A DNA stretch of 64,000 nucleotides from Oligella ureolytica DSM 18253 (lineage in GTDB: Bacteria > Pseudomonadota > Gammaproteobacteria > Burkholderiales > Burkholderiaceae_B): positions 62,001 to 126,000 of the forward strand of contig NZ_KB892280.1 in assembly GCF_000373745.1 (NCBI RefSeq). Direction: 5' to 3'. A program made the translations under genes and the position numbers. The notes beneath the pieces were generated by a model that was not told the origin of the DNA, ran no database searches, and saw only the letters and a program-made list of their open reading frames with translations. Below are positions 46,280-54,919 of this stretch, in pieces; positions within the stretch are counted from its first letter, which is position 1, and each line of letters opens with the position of its first letter.

Positions 46280-47158
46280 ATGAAACTATTGCACACCTCT
46301 GATTGGCATTTAGGTCGATCGTTGTATGGCAAAAAACAAGATGAGGAGCATCGAAAGTTTTTGCAATGGTTGCTACAAACCATCAAAGAGCAAAAGATTG
46401 AGGTAGTGGTAGCAGGAAATCATGACTCCCCTTCTTTTATTAATGCTCCTCAAGTCTTGTTGGCTGCGTTAAATGTATACGTGGTTGGGCAGTCGTCTGG
46501 ATGTGTGGAAGACGAGGTTTTGCAATCAAAAAATGCCCAAAATGAAGTGGCATTAATAGTTTGTGCGGTACCTTATTTGCGAGACCGCGATATTAGAGAG
46601 GCTCAGGTTAATGAGTCAGTTGAGGAAAAAGCAAAAAGCATGTTGCAGGGCATTGAGCATCATTATGAGCGAATAGCTGCCTATGCTGAGCACCTTAATC
46701 AACAGCTGCCCTTTCCTGTGCCAGTCATTGCAACTGGGCATTTATTTGCTGCGGGCGGAACCTTACTCGCTGATGATGGGGTGCGTGATTTATACGTGGG
46801 TAGTTTGGCTCATGTATCTGCTTCAATTTTTCCTGCTACTTTTAATTATGTGGCTTTAGGTCATTTACATGTGCCTCAAAAAGCCGCTAAACTGGCTCAT
46901 ATTCGTTATTGTGGTTTGCTCATTCCCATTGGTTTTGGTGAGGAAACTCAGCAAAAGATGGTTTGCATTATTGAGTTTGAAGCGGAGCATCAGCCGATCA
47001 TTACAGAATGGCCTATACCCTGCTTTCAAAAGCTAGCCCGTATACGCGGAAATTGGGATGAAATGGAAGAGGGTTTATGCAATCTAAAAAATAAAAAAGC
47101 CAAGGTATGAGTGGAAATTAGTTACAGTGGCACCGAGCTAATTATCGATTTGCGCTGA
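46280..47158 (+). pseudogene. sbcD: Decayed sbcD (nuclease subunit of SbcCD)
   Basis: Homologue of the SbcD nuclease that cuts DNA hairpins. Seen: ATG at 46280, DWH motif (residues 8-10), then an abrupt join at IEVVVAGNHDS (41-50). About 35-40 residues, including the metal-binding GDxFD segment, are missing relative to E. coli SbcD. GHLF and GHLHVPQ motifs follow. TGA at 47108-47110 interrupts a frame that goes on with VEISYSGTELIIDLR, as SbcD does, to another TGA at 47156-47158. The TGA stands where relatives have Trp. No sbcC is found after it. So it is non-functional. Confidence 0.85.
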
Positions 47159-47219
47159 GCACTCCAAGTTCTGGCATCGAGCACTTGGCAAGGGAGATTA
47201 AACTTTTCTTCTAAAATAA

Positions 47220-47260
47220 ACCCCCAAGCCTTGGATATATACTCTCCAACTTTTGGGGGT
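47220..47260. terminator. Weak hairpin after the sbcD remnant
   Basis: 8-bp stem ACCCCCAA (47220-47227) and TTGGGGGT (47253-47260) with a long 25-base loop; may act as a terminator for phoU on the minus strand. Confidence 0.35.
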
Positions 47261-47314
47261 CACTTCAATCAGCTTAGGGCTTTTGCTATTAAGTAACTGC
47301 TCACTACGCACTAC

Positions 47315-48079
47315 CTATTTATCTTCAGCCTCGTCAGAATCACTTTCTTCATCAGCATCAACCGATACATTGAAATTATATCTACTAGCCACTTTAAGGA
47401 TATTTTTACTACCGGTGTGACGTACATCCTCACCCTGAACAGTATAAATAACACGCTCGGCCATGTTCTTGGCATGGTCACCGATTCGTTCTAGCGCACG
47501 AGCCATAAAGATAACGTCTATCGCCGTTGTGATCGTACGAGGGTCCTCAATCATAAAGCTACTGGTTTCACGCAACACACTACGCCACTCTTTATTAATC
47601 TTTTTGTCAGCACGAACAACTCTAGCTGCGGCCACCGGATCCAAACGAGCGAAGGCATCAAGCACTTCATGAAGGTTTTGAGAAACTAAGCTGCCCATAT
47701 AGTTCAACTCTACGATAGGTCCAAAACGTATATTTTGATCATAGAGACGACGCGCTGTTCTGGCGATTTTCTCAGATTCATCTCCACAACGCTCTAAGTC
47801 CGTCACCATTTTGGTGATCGATAAAAGCAAACGCAAATCAATCGCCGCCGGTTGCTGACGAGCAATCACTTGCGTAATTAGAGAATCTATTTCAATCTCC
47901 AGCTTATTGACCTCAACTTCATAGGCAAAAACTCGCTCGATTAGTGCCGTATCGCCCGTGCTAAGCGATTCAACGGCATCATTAATCATGGACTCAACTA
48001 AACCGCCCATGCGTAAAAACTGGGAGCGAACCTCCTCTAGCGACTCACCGTAACGGGTACTTGTATGCTCTTCAAACAT
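47315..48079 (-). CDS. phoU: Phosphate transport regulator PhoU
   Basis: Negative regulator of phosphate uptake that links Pst transport to the PhoR/PhoB system. Seen: 254 residues from the ATG at 48079, with GGAG 8 bases upstream; a GTG 9 bases earlier is less likely. Two three-helix PhoU repeats are visible, each with the E(xxx)D-rich metal-binding helix (DLERCGDESEKIARTARR and ERIGDHAKNMAERVIY). No pst genes are adjacent in the window. It has an acidic C-terminal tail. Confidence 0.93.
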   Translation of the reverse strand: MFEEHTSTRYGESLEEVRSQFLRMGGLVESMINDAVESLSTGDTALIERVFAYEVEVNKLEIEIDSLITQVIARQQPAAIDLRLLLSITKMVTDLERCGDESEKIARTARRLYDQNIRFGPIVELNYMGSLVSQNLHEVLDAFARLDPVAAARVVRADKKINKEWRSVLRETSSFMIEDPRTITTAIDVIFMARALERIGDHAKNMAERVIYTVQGEDVRHTGSKNILKVASRYNFNVSVDADEESDSDEAEDK

Positions 48080-48141
48080 ATGACACACTCCATATTGAAA
48101 ATTATTCTATTGTAAGAGGTATTTGTTACTATTCAATGACA

Positions 48142-48822
48142 TTAAACAGTGATCGTTTTGACACCATCCTGACTAGCCATTAATACAACGCTGGCAGGGA
48201 CAACAGCAAACAGCCCGCACGTGACAACACCCGGTATTTGGTTAATTAAGCACTCAAGATCGGCAGCATCTTCTAACTGAAATCCGGCAGCATCTAAAAT
48301 AGGATGGCCATTATCAGTAATAAAATCAGCTCGCTCTATGACCTCAGATGCGCCTAGTGACTCGAGCCGATTAGCGACAGCATTTGACGCCATATGTATC
48401 ACTTCAACCGGAATATTAAAGCTACCTAAGCGCTCAACCCATTTGGAATCATCAACGATACATACAAATCGCTCTGCGACCGAGGCAACAATCTTTTCAC
48501 GAGTTAATGCGCCGCCCCCACCTTTGATCATTTGCAGCTTAGGATTGACCTCATCGGCACCGTCTACATAGACCGGCATCGTATCGATTTCATTGAGATC
48601 AAATACCTTAATACCATGCTCTTCCAAGCGCTTGGCAGTACGCTCCGAACTCGCTACAGCACCCTTGAACTTGTCTTTGTGTTCAGCCAAGGCATCAATA
48701 AATCGGTCCGCGGTTGATCCCGTACCTACACCAATAACGGCATCAGTCGAAAAAAACTGACCAATATACTCTACCGCTGCCTCTGCCACTTGCTGCTTTA
48801 ATTGATCCTGATTGAGCGTCAT
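48142..48822 (-). CDS. rpiA: Ribose-5-phosphate isomerase A
   Basis: Interconverts ribose-5-phosphate and ribulose-5-phosphate in the pentose phosphate pathway. Seen: 226 residues, full length, with VGTGSTADRFIDAL, VYVDGADEVNP, KGGGGALTREK and the C-terminal GVVTCGLF. The catalytic Asp/Glu/Lys set is present. Its start overlaps the end of the ArsC/Spx-like gene by 4 bases, so they are cotranscribed. Confidence 0.96.
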   Translation of the reverse strand: MTLNQDQLKQQVAEAAVEYIGQFFSTDAVIGVGTGSTADRFIDALAEHKDKFKGAVASSERTAKRLEEHGIKVFDLNEIDTMPVYVDGADEVNPKLQMIKGGGGALTREKIVASVAERFVCIVDDSKWVERLGSFNIPVEVIHMASNAVANRLESLGASEVIERADFITDNGHPILDAAGFQLEDAADLECLINQIPGVVTCGLFAVVPASVVLMASQDGVKTITV

Positions 48823-49166
48823 GCCACGAACTCCTGATAGGTTTTTTCAGAAAAGCCTAGCTTAAAGCCTTCAGGATAGACAAGTAAAGGACGTTTCATT
48901 ACGCTGGGATTAGCCTGAATCAATGCGATGCGCTCTTGATCAGAGCTAAGCTCCTTTGCTGCGTCATCTAGTTGACGCCAAGTTTGGGAAGCTTTGTTAA
49001 TCAACTTATCCCAACCCAACGCATCAGCCCACTCAGCTAACTGGTCAGCACTTGGGACCTGCTCACGCACATCGATTATCTCGACTTCGTGACCATGAGC
49101 CTCTAAAAACTTTTTGGCCTTGACGCAGGTGCTACAACGCTTTAGGCCGAATAATGTAAAAGTCAT
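48819..49166 (-). CDS. ArsC/Spx-family protein (YffB-like)
   Basis: Thioredoxin-fold protein of the ArsC/Spx group. Seen: 115 residues, with CSTC near the N-terminus (residues 11-14) and MKRPLLVYPEGFKLGF typical of YffB-like members. Two Cys are present, so a thiol-reductase-type role is possible; it lacks clear evidence of arsenate use. The start of rpiA overlaps its end by 4 bases. It stands between rpiA and the pot operon, which suggests a general housekeeping role. Confidence 0.82.
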   Translation of the reverse strand: MTFTLFGLKRCSTCVKAKKFLEAHGHEVEIIDVREQVPSADQLAEWADALGWDKLINKASQTWRQLDDAAKELSSDQERIALIQANPSVMKRPLLVYPEGFKLGFSEKTYQEFVA

Positions 49167-49205
49167 TAATATACCTTAATTAATTTAAGCGGCGTATTGA
49201 GCTTA

Positions 49206-50006
49206 TCAGCTCTCGCCCTTTTTAAACTGTAGGCGATTACCAATTATGACACATACACCCACAATGAAAATCATAATAGTCGCCAAGGCATTAACCTCCG
49301 GCTTAATACCCAACCTAACTCGTGAGAAAACCTCAACCGGCAAGGTGGTATAACCCGGTCCATTTAAAAATGAGGCAATCACCACATCATCCATCGATAA
49401 GGTAAATGCCAACAGCCATGCAGCAACCATCGCCGGTGCAATCAATGGTAAAACAATACTGAAAAACACTTTAGTCGGTGTTGCCCCCAAATCCAGCGCA
49501 GCTTCTTCTAAGGAACGATCAAGTTCGCGGATTCGTGATGAAACAACCACCGAAACATAAGCGATACACAGCACCACATGCCCTACCCAAATTGTAAACA
49601 TTCCATTTTCAGCAGGGAAGCCAATCACCGATCTCAGCTCAATAATCATCAGTAAGATAGACACACCTAAAATCACTTCAGGAATCACTAGCGGTGCATT
49701 GAGCATCCCGATAAAAAGAGGAAAACCTAAAAAAGGCCCCTTACGGACCAATACATAGGCAGCCCAGGTTCCTACAATCACAGCGGCAGTCGCTGATACG
49801 ACGGCAATTTTTATGGATAACCAAGCAGCTCTTAAAAGGTTAGTATCTTCCAATAAGCTTTGATACCAGCGAAAAGAAAAACCGGTCCAGGTTGACTGTA
49901 ATGCTGAATCATTAAAGGAGAAAACCACCAATGATAAAATCGGCAAATATAAAAAACCAAAACCTAAAATAAATACTAAATATTTAAAGCAAGTGCCCAA
50001 TCTCAT
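49206..50006 (-). CDS. potI: Polyamine ABC transporter permease, PotI type
   Basis: One of two membrane subunits of a putrescine/spermidine importer. Seen: 266 residues with six membrane helices and the EAA loop EEAALDLGATPTKVFFSIVLPLIAP, written here in parts as EEAALDLGATP and IVLPLIAP. It is the last gene of the potFGHI operon; its start overlaps potH by one base. The best parallel is PotI of E. coli. Confidence 0.9.
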   Translation of the reverse strand: MRLGTCFKYLVFILGFGFLYLPILSLVVFSFNDSALQSTWTGFSFRWYQSLLEDTNLLRAAWLSIKIAVVSATAAVIVGTWAAYVLVRKGPFLGFPLFIGMLNAPLVIPEVILGVSILLMIIELRSVIGFPAENGMFTIWVGHVVLCIAYVSVVVSSRIRELDRSLEEAALDLGATPTKVFFSIVLPLIAPAMVAAWLLAFTLSMDDVVIASFLNGPGYTTLPVEVFSRVRLGIKPEVNALATIMIFIVGVCVIIGNRLQFKKGES

Positions 50007-50917
50007 CAGTCCTGCTCCTTATATTGCTTAGCTTGGTTAATCTGGAAAAGAACCAACGGAATTAATAAGATCATCAACATCACCACAGCAATCGCAGCAG
50101 CCATTGGCCAATTGGAGTTGGTAAAGTATTGATCCCACATCACGCGACCGATCATATAGGTGTTGGTACCGCCTAACAACTCAGGAATCACATACTCACC
50201 TACTGCAGGGATAAACACCAACATGGATCCGGCAATCACCCCTGAAATAGATAAAGGTAAGGTGATCGTCAAAAATGCTTTGAAAGGTCTAGCTCCAAGA
50301 TCATAAGCTGCATCTAATAAGCGCCGATCATGCTTCAGTAAATTGGTATACAGCGGCAAGATAAAAAATGGCAAATATGTATAAACCAAGCCAATATACA
50401 CCGCGGTATCGGTTCGATATAACTCAATGGGCGAGTCAATCAGACCAGTCCATAGTAAGAAACTATTTAAAAGACCTTCATTACGTAAAATGCCGGCCCA
50501 TGCATAGACACGCAAAAGCAGCGACGTCCAAAAAGGTAAAATCACCCCGAGCAATAGCAAATTACGCGTCTTAGGATTGGCTTGGGCGATAAAATACGCC
50601 ATCGGATAACCAATCAAAACACAGAATAACGTCGTTACAACGGCCATTCTGATCGATCGTAAATATGCATCAACAAAAAGCGAATCACTAAATAAGGTGA
50701 TATAGCTTTCTAAATAAAGGGCGATTCTCAGCACCCCGTCTTTATACTCTAAGAGCTGAGAGTACGGAGGTTGTCCAAAAATTGACTCTGCAAAGCTGAT
50801 TTTTAAAACAATTAAAAAAGGCACTAACAGCGTTAGAATCAGCCACGCATAAGGCGGTAAAATACTTAAGCGTTCACGAGTCGGTAGCCAGGCAAATGAT
50901 TTTTTTAGCTTTGTCAT
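50006..50917 (-). CDS. potH: Polyamine ABC transporter permease, PotH type
   Basis: Second membrane subunit of the importer. Seen: 303 residues with six predicted membrane helices and an EAA loop with AAYDLGARPFKAFLTITLPLS. The N-terminus is cytoplasmic and basic. It overlaps potI by one base and potG by four, so the three are translationally coupled. Confidence 0.92.
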   Translation of the reverse strand: MTKLKKSFAWLPTRERLSILPPYAWLILTLLVPFLIVLKISFAESIFGQPPYSQLLEYKDGVLRIALYLESYITLFSDSLFVDAYLRSIRMAVVTTLFCVLIGYPMAYFIAQANPKTRNLLLLGVILPFWTSLLLRVYAWAGILRNEGLLNSFLLWTGLIDSPIELYRTDTAVYIGLVYTYLPFFILPLYTNLLKHDRRLLDAAYDLGARPFKAFLTITLPLSISGVIAGSMLVFIPAVGEYVIPELLGGTNTYMIGRVMWDQYFTNSNWPMAAAIAVVMLMILLIPLVLFQINQAKQYKEQD

Positions 50918-52035
50918 GATGGTAATACCGTCCCGCTATCTGCACCCCAAGTGATGTACACCTCATCGTCAATACCCGGTGCATCTTCCAGCGCGGTCAG
51001 TGCAGACATATTGGCCTCAACCACTTTGCCTGATGACAATTCAATCTGATACAGCATATAACTACCCATCCAAGCGACGTGCGTAACCACACCAAAGGCG
51101 ACGTTAACTGAATCATCGGGCTCTTCCGGCAACACGCGAATTTGCTCGGGGCGCACGGAAACATAAACCTCCATACCTAGCGGTTCATTGACACCGTGAT
51201 TCACGTACAGCGGATCGTCTAAATCGTCTGACTCAATCAATACGTGGTCCGGTTCGTCAACAACAATACGGCCTTTAAAAATATTGGTATTACCAATAAA
51301 ACTAGCCACAAACTGCGAATTAGGGAAGTTATAAACCTCTTGAGGGGTGCCATGCTGAATGATTTCGCCGGCCGTCATCACAGCTAGACGATTAGCCATG
51401 GTCATCGCCTCTTCCTGATCGTGCGTAACCATGATGCAAGTTACACCAACCTGCTCAATAATCTTGCTCAGTTCAATTTGTGTTTTCTGACGAATTTGCT
51501 TGTCTAAAGCAGACATCGGTTCATCCAAAAGCAACAGCTTAGGGCGCTTTACCAAACTTCTCGCTAAGGCCACACGTTGCTGTTGTCCGCCTGATAATTG
51601 CGAGGGTTTGCGACGTGCATAACCCGCCATTTGCACTAGATCCAATGCTTCAAAAACGCGCTGATGGATCTCTTGCTTATCTACCCCTTCTTGCTTTAGT
51701 CCAAAGGCTACGTTAGCCTCTACGGTCATATGCGGGAATAAAGCATAAGACTGAAACATCATATTTACCGGACGCTTATAAGGCGGAATATTTGCAATGT
51801 CCTCACCATCAAGAAAGATTTGACCTGATGTCGGCTTCTCGAAACCGGCCAACATTCGTAACAAGGTTGACTTACCACAACCTGAACTACCCAATAAGGC
51901 AAATATCTCATTACGCTTTACTGTTAGATCCACACCTTTAACAGCAACGACGTCACCAAAAATCTTTTTTAAGCCGACCAGCTTTAAAAACTCATCATCA
52001 GCTGTAGCACTTGTTGCTATACGCCCATCTGTCAT
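50914..52035 (-). CDS. potG: Polyamine ABC transporter ATPase, PotG type
   Basis: Cytoplasmic ATPase that drives the importer. Seen: 373 residues with Walker A GSSGCGKST, signature LSGGQQQRVALARSL, Walker B LLLLDEPMSALD and the switch His in MVTHDQEEAMTMANR. A C-terminal TOBE domain follows (SVRPEQIRVLPEEP). It overlaps the start of potH by four bases. A hairpin separates it from potF. Confidence 0.94.
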   Translation of the reverse strand: MTDGRIATSATADDEFLKLVGLKKIFGDVVAVKGVDLTVKRNEIFALLGSSGCGKSTLLRMLAGFEKPTSGQIFLDGEDIANIPPYKRPVNMMFQSYALFPHMTVEANVAFGLKQEGVDKQEIHQRVFEALDLVQMAGYARRKPSQLSGGQQQRVALARSLVKRPKLLLLDEPMSALDKQIRQKTQIELSKIIEQVGVTCIMVTHDQEEAMTMANRLAVMTAGEIIQHGTPQEVYNFPNSQFVASFIGNTNIFKGRIVVDEPDHVLIESDDLDDPLYVNHGVNEPLGMEVYVSVRPEQIRVLPEEPDDSVNVAFGVVTHVAWMGSYMLYQIELSSGKVVEANMSALTALEDAPGIDDEVYITWGADSGTVLPS

Positions 52036-52068
52036 TTTTATCTCAATTCCTATTCAATAAATTGATTA

Positions 52069-52110
52069 ATGGCCCGTAGATTAAGTAAATACTCAATCAA
52101 TACGGGCCAT
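52069..52110. repeat. Inverted repeat between potF and potG
   Basis: Perfect 10-bp arms ATGGCCCGTA (52069-52078) and TACGGGCCAT (52101-52110) with a 22-base loop. On the minus strand it lies inside the operon between the binding protein gene and the ATPase gene, where a stem often raises the level of the binding protein. On the plus strand it is followed by five T residues. Confidence 0.6.
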
Positions 52111-52147
52111 TTTTATCAGCAAAAGCCAGTTTGTTACTTATGACTAG

Positions 52148-53245
52148 TTAACGACCTGCTTTTAATTCTGCCCATAAGCGAGTTTGTAAACGAAGAATTT
52201 TCATCGGCTGAGGTTTGATGACAAATAACGTCTTCGCTTTTTCAGGACCTGGATACAACTCTTCATTTGCGGCAAGTTCCGGTAAAACATGTTCGCGCGC
52301 TGTTTTATTAGCGTTGGTGAAAAACATTTCATTGGTAATGGCAGCATGTACTTCAGGCGTTTCGATGTAATTGATAAACTTCATCGCATTATCAAAGTTA
52401 GGTGCATCCTTAGGAACCGCCATCGTGTCAAACCAGACGGGAGCCCCATCGTTTGGAGTAAAGTAGGCAATCTCAAAGTCGCGATTAGCTTCTTTAGCAC
52501 GATCCGCTGCAATCATGACGTCACCGCTGTAACCATAGACAAAACACAAATCGCCGGAAGCTAACTCATCAATATAGCCGGAAGAGCTAAATTGACGGAC
52601 ATAAGGACGGATATTTTTAAGCACCTCAATAGCCTCACGATAATCAGCCTCTTCGGAGCTATTAGGATCTTTGCCTAAATAGTGTAAGACCGCAGGGAAA
52701 ACCTGAGCAGCTTCATCGAGGATAGAAATACCGCAACCTCGTAACTTTTCGATTTTTTCCGGATCAAAAAGATTAGACCAATCTCGAAAATCATAGTCAT
52801 CACCCATGATCTCTTTGACTTTAGTGACGTTATAGCCAAGGCCATTAGTACCATAACCCCAAGGCACTAAATACTCGTTACCCGGGTCAACTTGCGCCAC
52901 AACGGCCATGATCTCAGGGTCCAAATGCTCCCAATTAGGGATTTGAGATTTATCGAGCTTTTGCAGCAGGCCTGCCTCGATTTGGCGTGCAGCATAATGC
53001 GTTGCCGGCACAACAACGTCATAACCGGAATTCCCGGTTAATAACTTGGCTTGAAGAATATCGTTAGTATCATAAGTGTCATAACGAATACTAATGCCGG
53101 TCTCACGCTCAAAACCGGGGATTGTATCGGGGGCCGTATATTCAGCCCAATTATACACATTGACAACATCACTATCTTGAGCAGCGGCTGTACTCGCTAC
53201 AAGCGTAGCAGCCACAAAAGAGAGACCAATAGACTTCAATTTCAT
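52148..53245 (-). CDS. potF: Polyamine-binding periplasmic protein
   Basis: Periplasmic receptor that delivers putrescine (or spermidine) to the importer. Seen: 365 residues with a signal peptide (cleavage predicted after AAA near residue 22), VVNVYNWAEYTAPDTIPGFERETG at the mature start (in parts VYNWAEY and FERETGI), and GYDVVVPATHYAARQIEAG. It is the first gene of the potFGHI operon, in the E. coli order. The closing residues GR are as usual for short ends. Confidence 0.93.
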   Translation of the reverse strand: MKLKSIGLSFVAATLVASTAAAQDSDVVNVYNWAEYTAPDTIPGFERETGISIRYDTYDTNDILQAKLLTGNSGYDVVVPATHYAARQIEAGLLQKLDKSQIPNWEHLDPEIMAVVAQVDPGNEYLVPWGYGTNGLGYNVTKVKEIMGDDYDFRDWSNLFDPEKIEKLRGCGISILDEAAQVFPAVLHYLGKDPNSSEEADYREAIEVLKNIRPYVRQFSSSGYIDELASGDLCFVYGYSGDVMIAADRAKEANRDFEIAYFTPNDGAPVWFDTMAVPKDAPNFDNAMKFINYIETPEVHAAITNEMFFTNANKTAREHVLPELAANEELYPGPEKAKTLFVIKPQPMKILRLQTRLWAELKAGR

Positions 53246-53321
53246 CTGAACAATCCCCTATCACAAAAACGAAAAAATAGAGAACTAATGATATAGCTAA
53301 ACGCTCAAAAAAGGGCTATTT

Positions 53322-54083
53322 CTATTCAAATTGATGATAATAATGTGAAATTTGTTCCATAAATACAATACTTTGTTGCCCACAGACTTTTAATAATGAA
53401 CGTTGTAAACGATCCAAGTTTTTCTGTCTTAAGGTATCACTGAGGGTTAGCTTTTGGGCCTTATCAAAATCAATTAAATAGGCTTCAATGGACGCTTGGG
53501 TACATAAAATATTGTAGGCGTTTAAATCAGCGTGCCAAACGCCTAAATCATGCATTTGTCGAACTCTTTGTGCGGTGATGCGGACATAATCCTCCGCTGT
53601 CTTTTGGTCAATGACTTTATCAATAAATTGCTGGCAAATAGTAGCCAACGGCACAGTATCACCAACTAAACTGGTGATTAAAGCCATCTCACAAAATAAT
53701 CCCTGCCGCTGATAAAAAGCGGCGAGCGCTTTAGGCACGGTAAGACCTGCACCATGTAAATAATTAATGATGGCGAACTCTTGAAAGGAGCGAGTTTGTT
53801 CTGGTGATTTAAAAAAATATTTCGACCGATTAAACCTGCCTACCAAGCCACCACGACGATATTGTCTCAACACAGCAGGACCAACAGGCGTTGGAATAAA
53901 CCAAGCGGCATTGCGTCCGCCCGCTCCGACTCGCTGAGCTTGAGACTGGTAATACTCACTTGTAAACAAAACAGGACTAAGGCCTTGATCAGCACTCACA
54001 CCCTGCTCAAGCAGCTTATCCCGCCACTCCGGATGCAGTAAAACCCCCCAGCCATCGCCCTGAACAGTCACTTTAGTCTCCAT
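53322..54083 (-). CDS. kdkA: 3-deoxy-D-manno-octulosonic acid (Kdo) kinase
   Basis: Phosphorylates Kdo in the inner core of lipopolysaccharide; acts at the cytoplasmic side of the inner membrane. Seen: 253 residues, of the protein-kinase-like KdkA/WaaP type. VLRQYRRGGLVGRFNRSKYFF, in parts VLRQYRRGG and GRFNRSKYFF, is typical; HDLGVWHADLNAYNIL is the catalytic loop with Asp, and YLIDFDKA is the metal-binding motif. Single gene, 62 bases downstream of the TSUP gene start on the minus strand. Confidence 0.88.
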   Translation of the reverse strand: METKVTVQGDGWGVLLHPEWRDKLLEQGVSADQGLSPVLFTSEYYQSQAQRVGAGGRNAAWFIPTPVGPAVLRQYRRGGLVGRFNRSKYFFKSPEQTRSFQEFAIINYLHGAGLTVPKALAAFYQRQGLFCEMALITSLVGDTVPLATICQQFIDKVIDQKTAEDYVRITAQRVRQMHDLGVWHADLNAYNILCTQASIEAYLIDFDKAQKLTLSDTLRQKNLDRLQRSLLKVCGQQSIVFMEQISHYYHQFE

Positions 54084-54144
54084 AAACCATCACCCCAATA
54101 AAGTCTTGATGTGCAATCAGTTATTCAACCTAATGTGATAGGTA

Positions 54145-54915
54145 CTATTTGAGCAGTAGAAGAACAACGGTCAACAGTAAGACAACCGCAAATAGCCTTT
54201 TTAGAAACACCTCAGACAGACGAACAGCCAATTGTATCCCCTGCTTAACCATCATCACACCACCAATGGCCAATGGAATTCCTACCGCCCAATCCGCACT
54301 ACCATGCCAAGCATAAGTGATTAGCCCCATCGTTACGCCGGGCAAAACCAAGGCTAAACCAATCCCCTGTGCGACTACTTGCCTATATCCGTAGATAATC
54401 GTCAGTACGGGCACGGCAACTAAAGAGCCCCCTACGCCAAAAAAGCCACCAATTAAACCGGCCGCTACGCCCAACATAAAGAAGCCGGTTCGCCCCATTT
54501 TCTTAGGCTCAGGAAGCTTCTTAGTTAAATCTACATTTTTACGAGGACGCGTTTGCCAAAAATACAATAAAGAAAGGAGAAAAAGCAGGACAGCAAAGCT
54601 GCGTCTCAGTAAGATGGGATCCACCCCTTGCGCCAAAATGGAAGAGAAGTTGGTGACAATCACATTAACAACAATTGCAAGACTGACACCTTTAAAATCA
54701 ATCTTATTATTTTTATTGTAGCCATACACGGCAAACAGCACATTGGCCACGATCATGATCATGCCCGTCCCTTGTGCCAATTGTTGTGGCATATCAAAAA
54801 CAATCGCCAACATCGGAATCGCCACTATTCCGCCACCTATTCCCACTAAGGCACCAACAAATCCAATGACAGCGCCAAGCGCTACAAACATGGCGAAGCT
54901 TAACGCAACTTCCAA
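54145..54915 (-). CDS. TSUP-family (TauE/SafE) membrane transporter
   Basis: Predicted anion exporter of the sulfite/organosulfonate family. Seen: 256 residues with about eight membrane helices and the paired repeats GFVGALVGIGGGIVAIPML and GLIGGFFGVGGSLVAVPVL, each with the GxGGG/GxGGS motif. It starts 4 bases after the radA stop, so it is likely in the alr-radA transcript. The ion transported is not evident. Confidence 0.87.
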   Translation of the reverse strand: MEVALSFAMFVALGAVIGFVGALVGIGGGIVAIPMLAIVFDMPQQLAQGTGMIMIVANVLFAVYGYNKNNKIDFKGVSLAIVVNVIVTNFSSILAQGVDPILLRRSFAVLLFLLSLLYFWQTRPRKNVDLTKKLPEPKKMGRTGFFMLGVAAGLIGGFFGVGGSLVAVPVLTIIYGYRQVVAQGIGLALVLPGVTMGLITYAWHGSADWAVGIPLAIGGVMMVKQGIQLAVRLSEVFLKRLFAVVLLLTVVLLLLK

Positions 54916-54919
54916 GGCC

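Noticed and set aside
41018-47260. Genomic island with an insertion sequence or integrase
   Set aside because: No transposase, integrase or terminal inverted repeat could be found by reading; only broken genes are seen.
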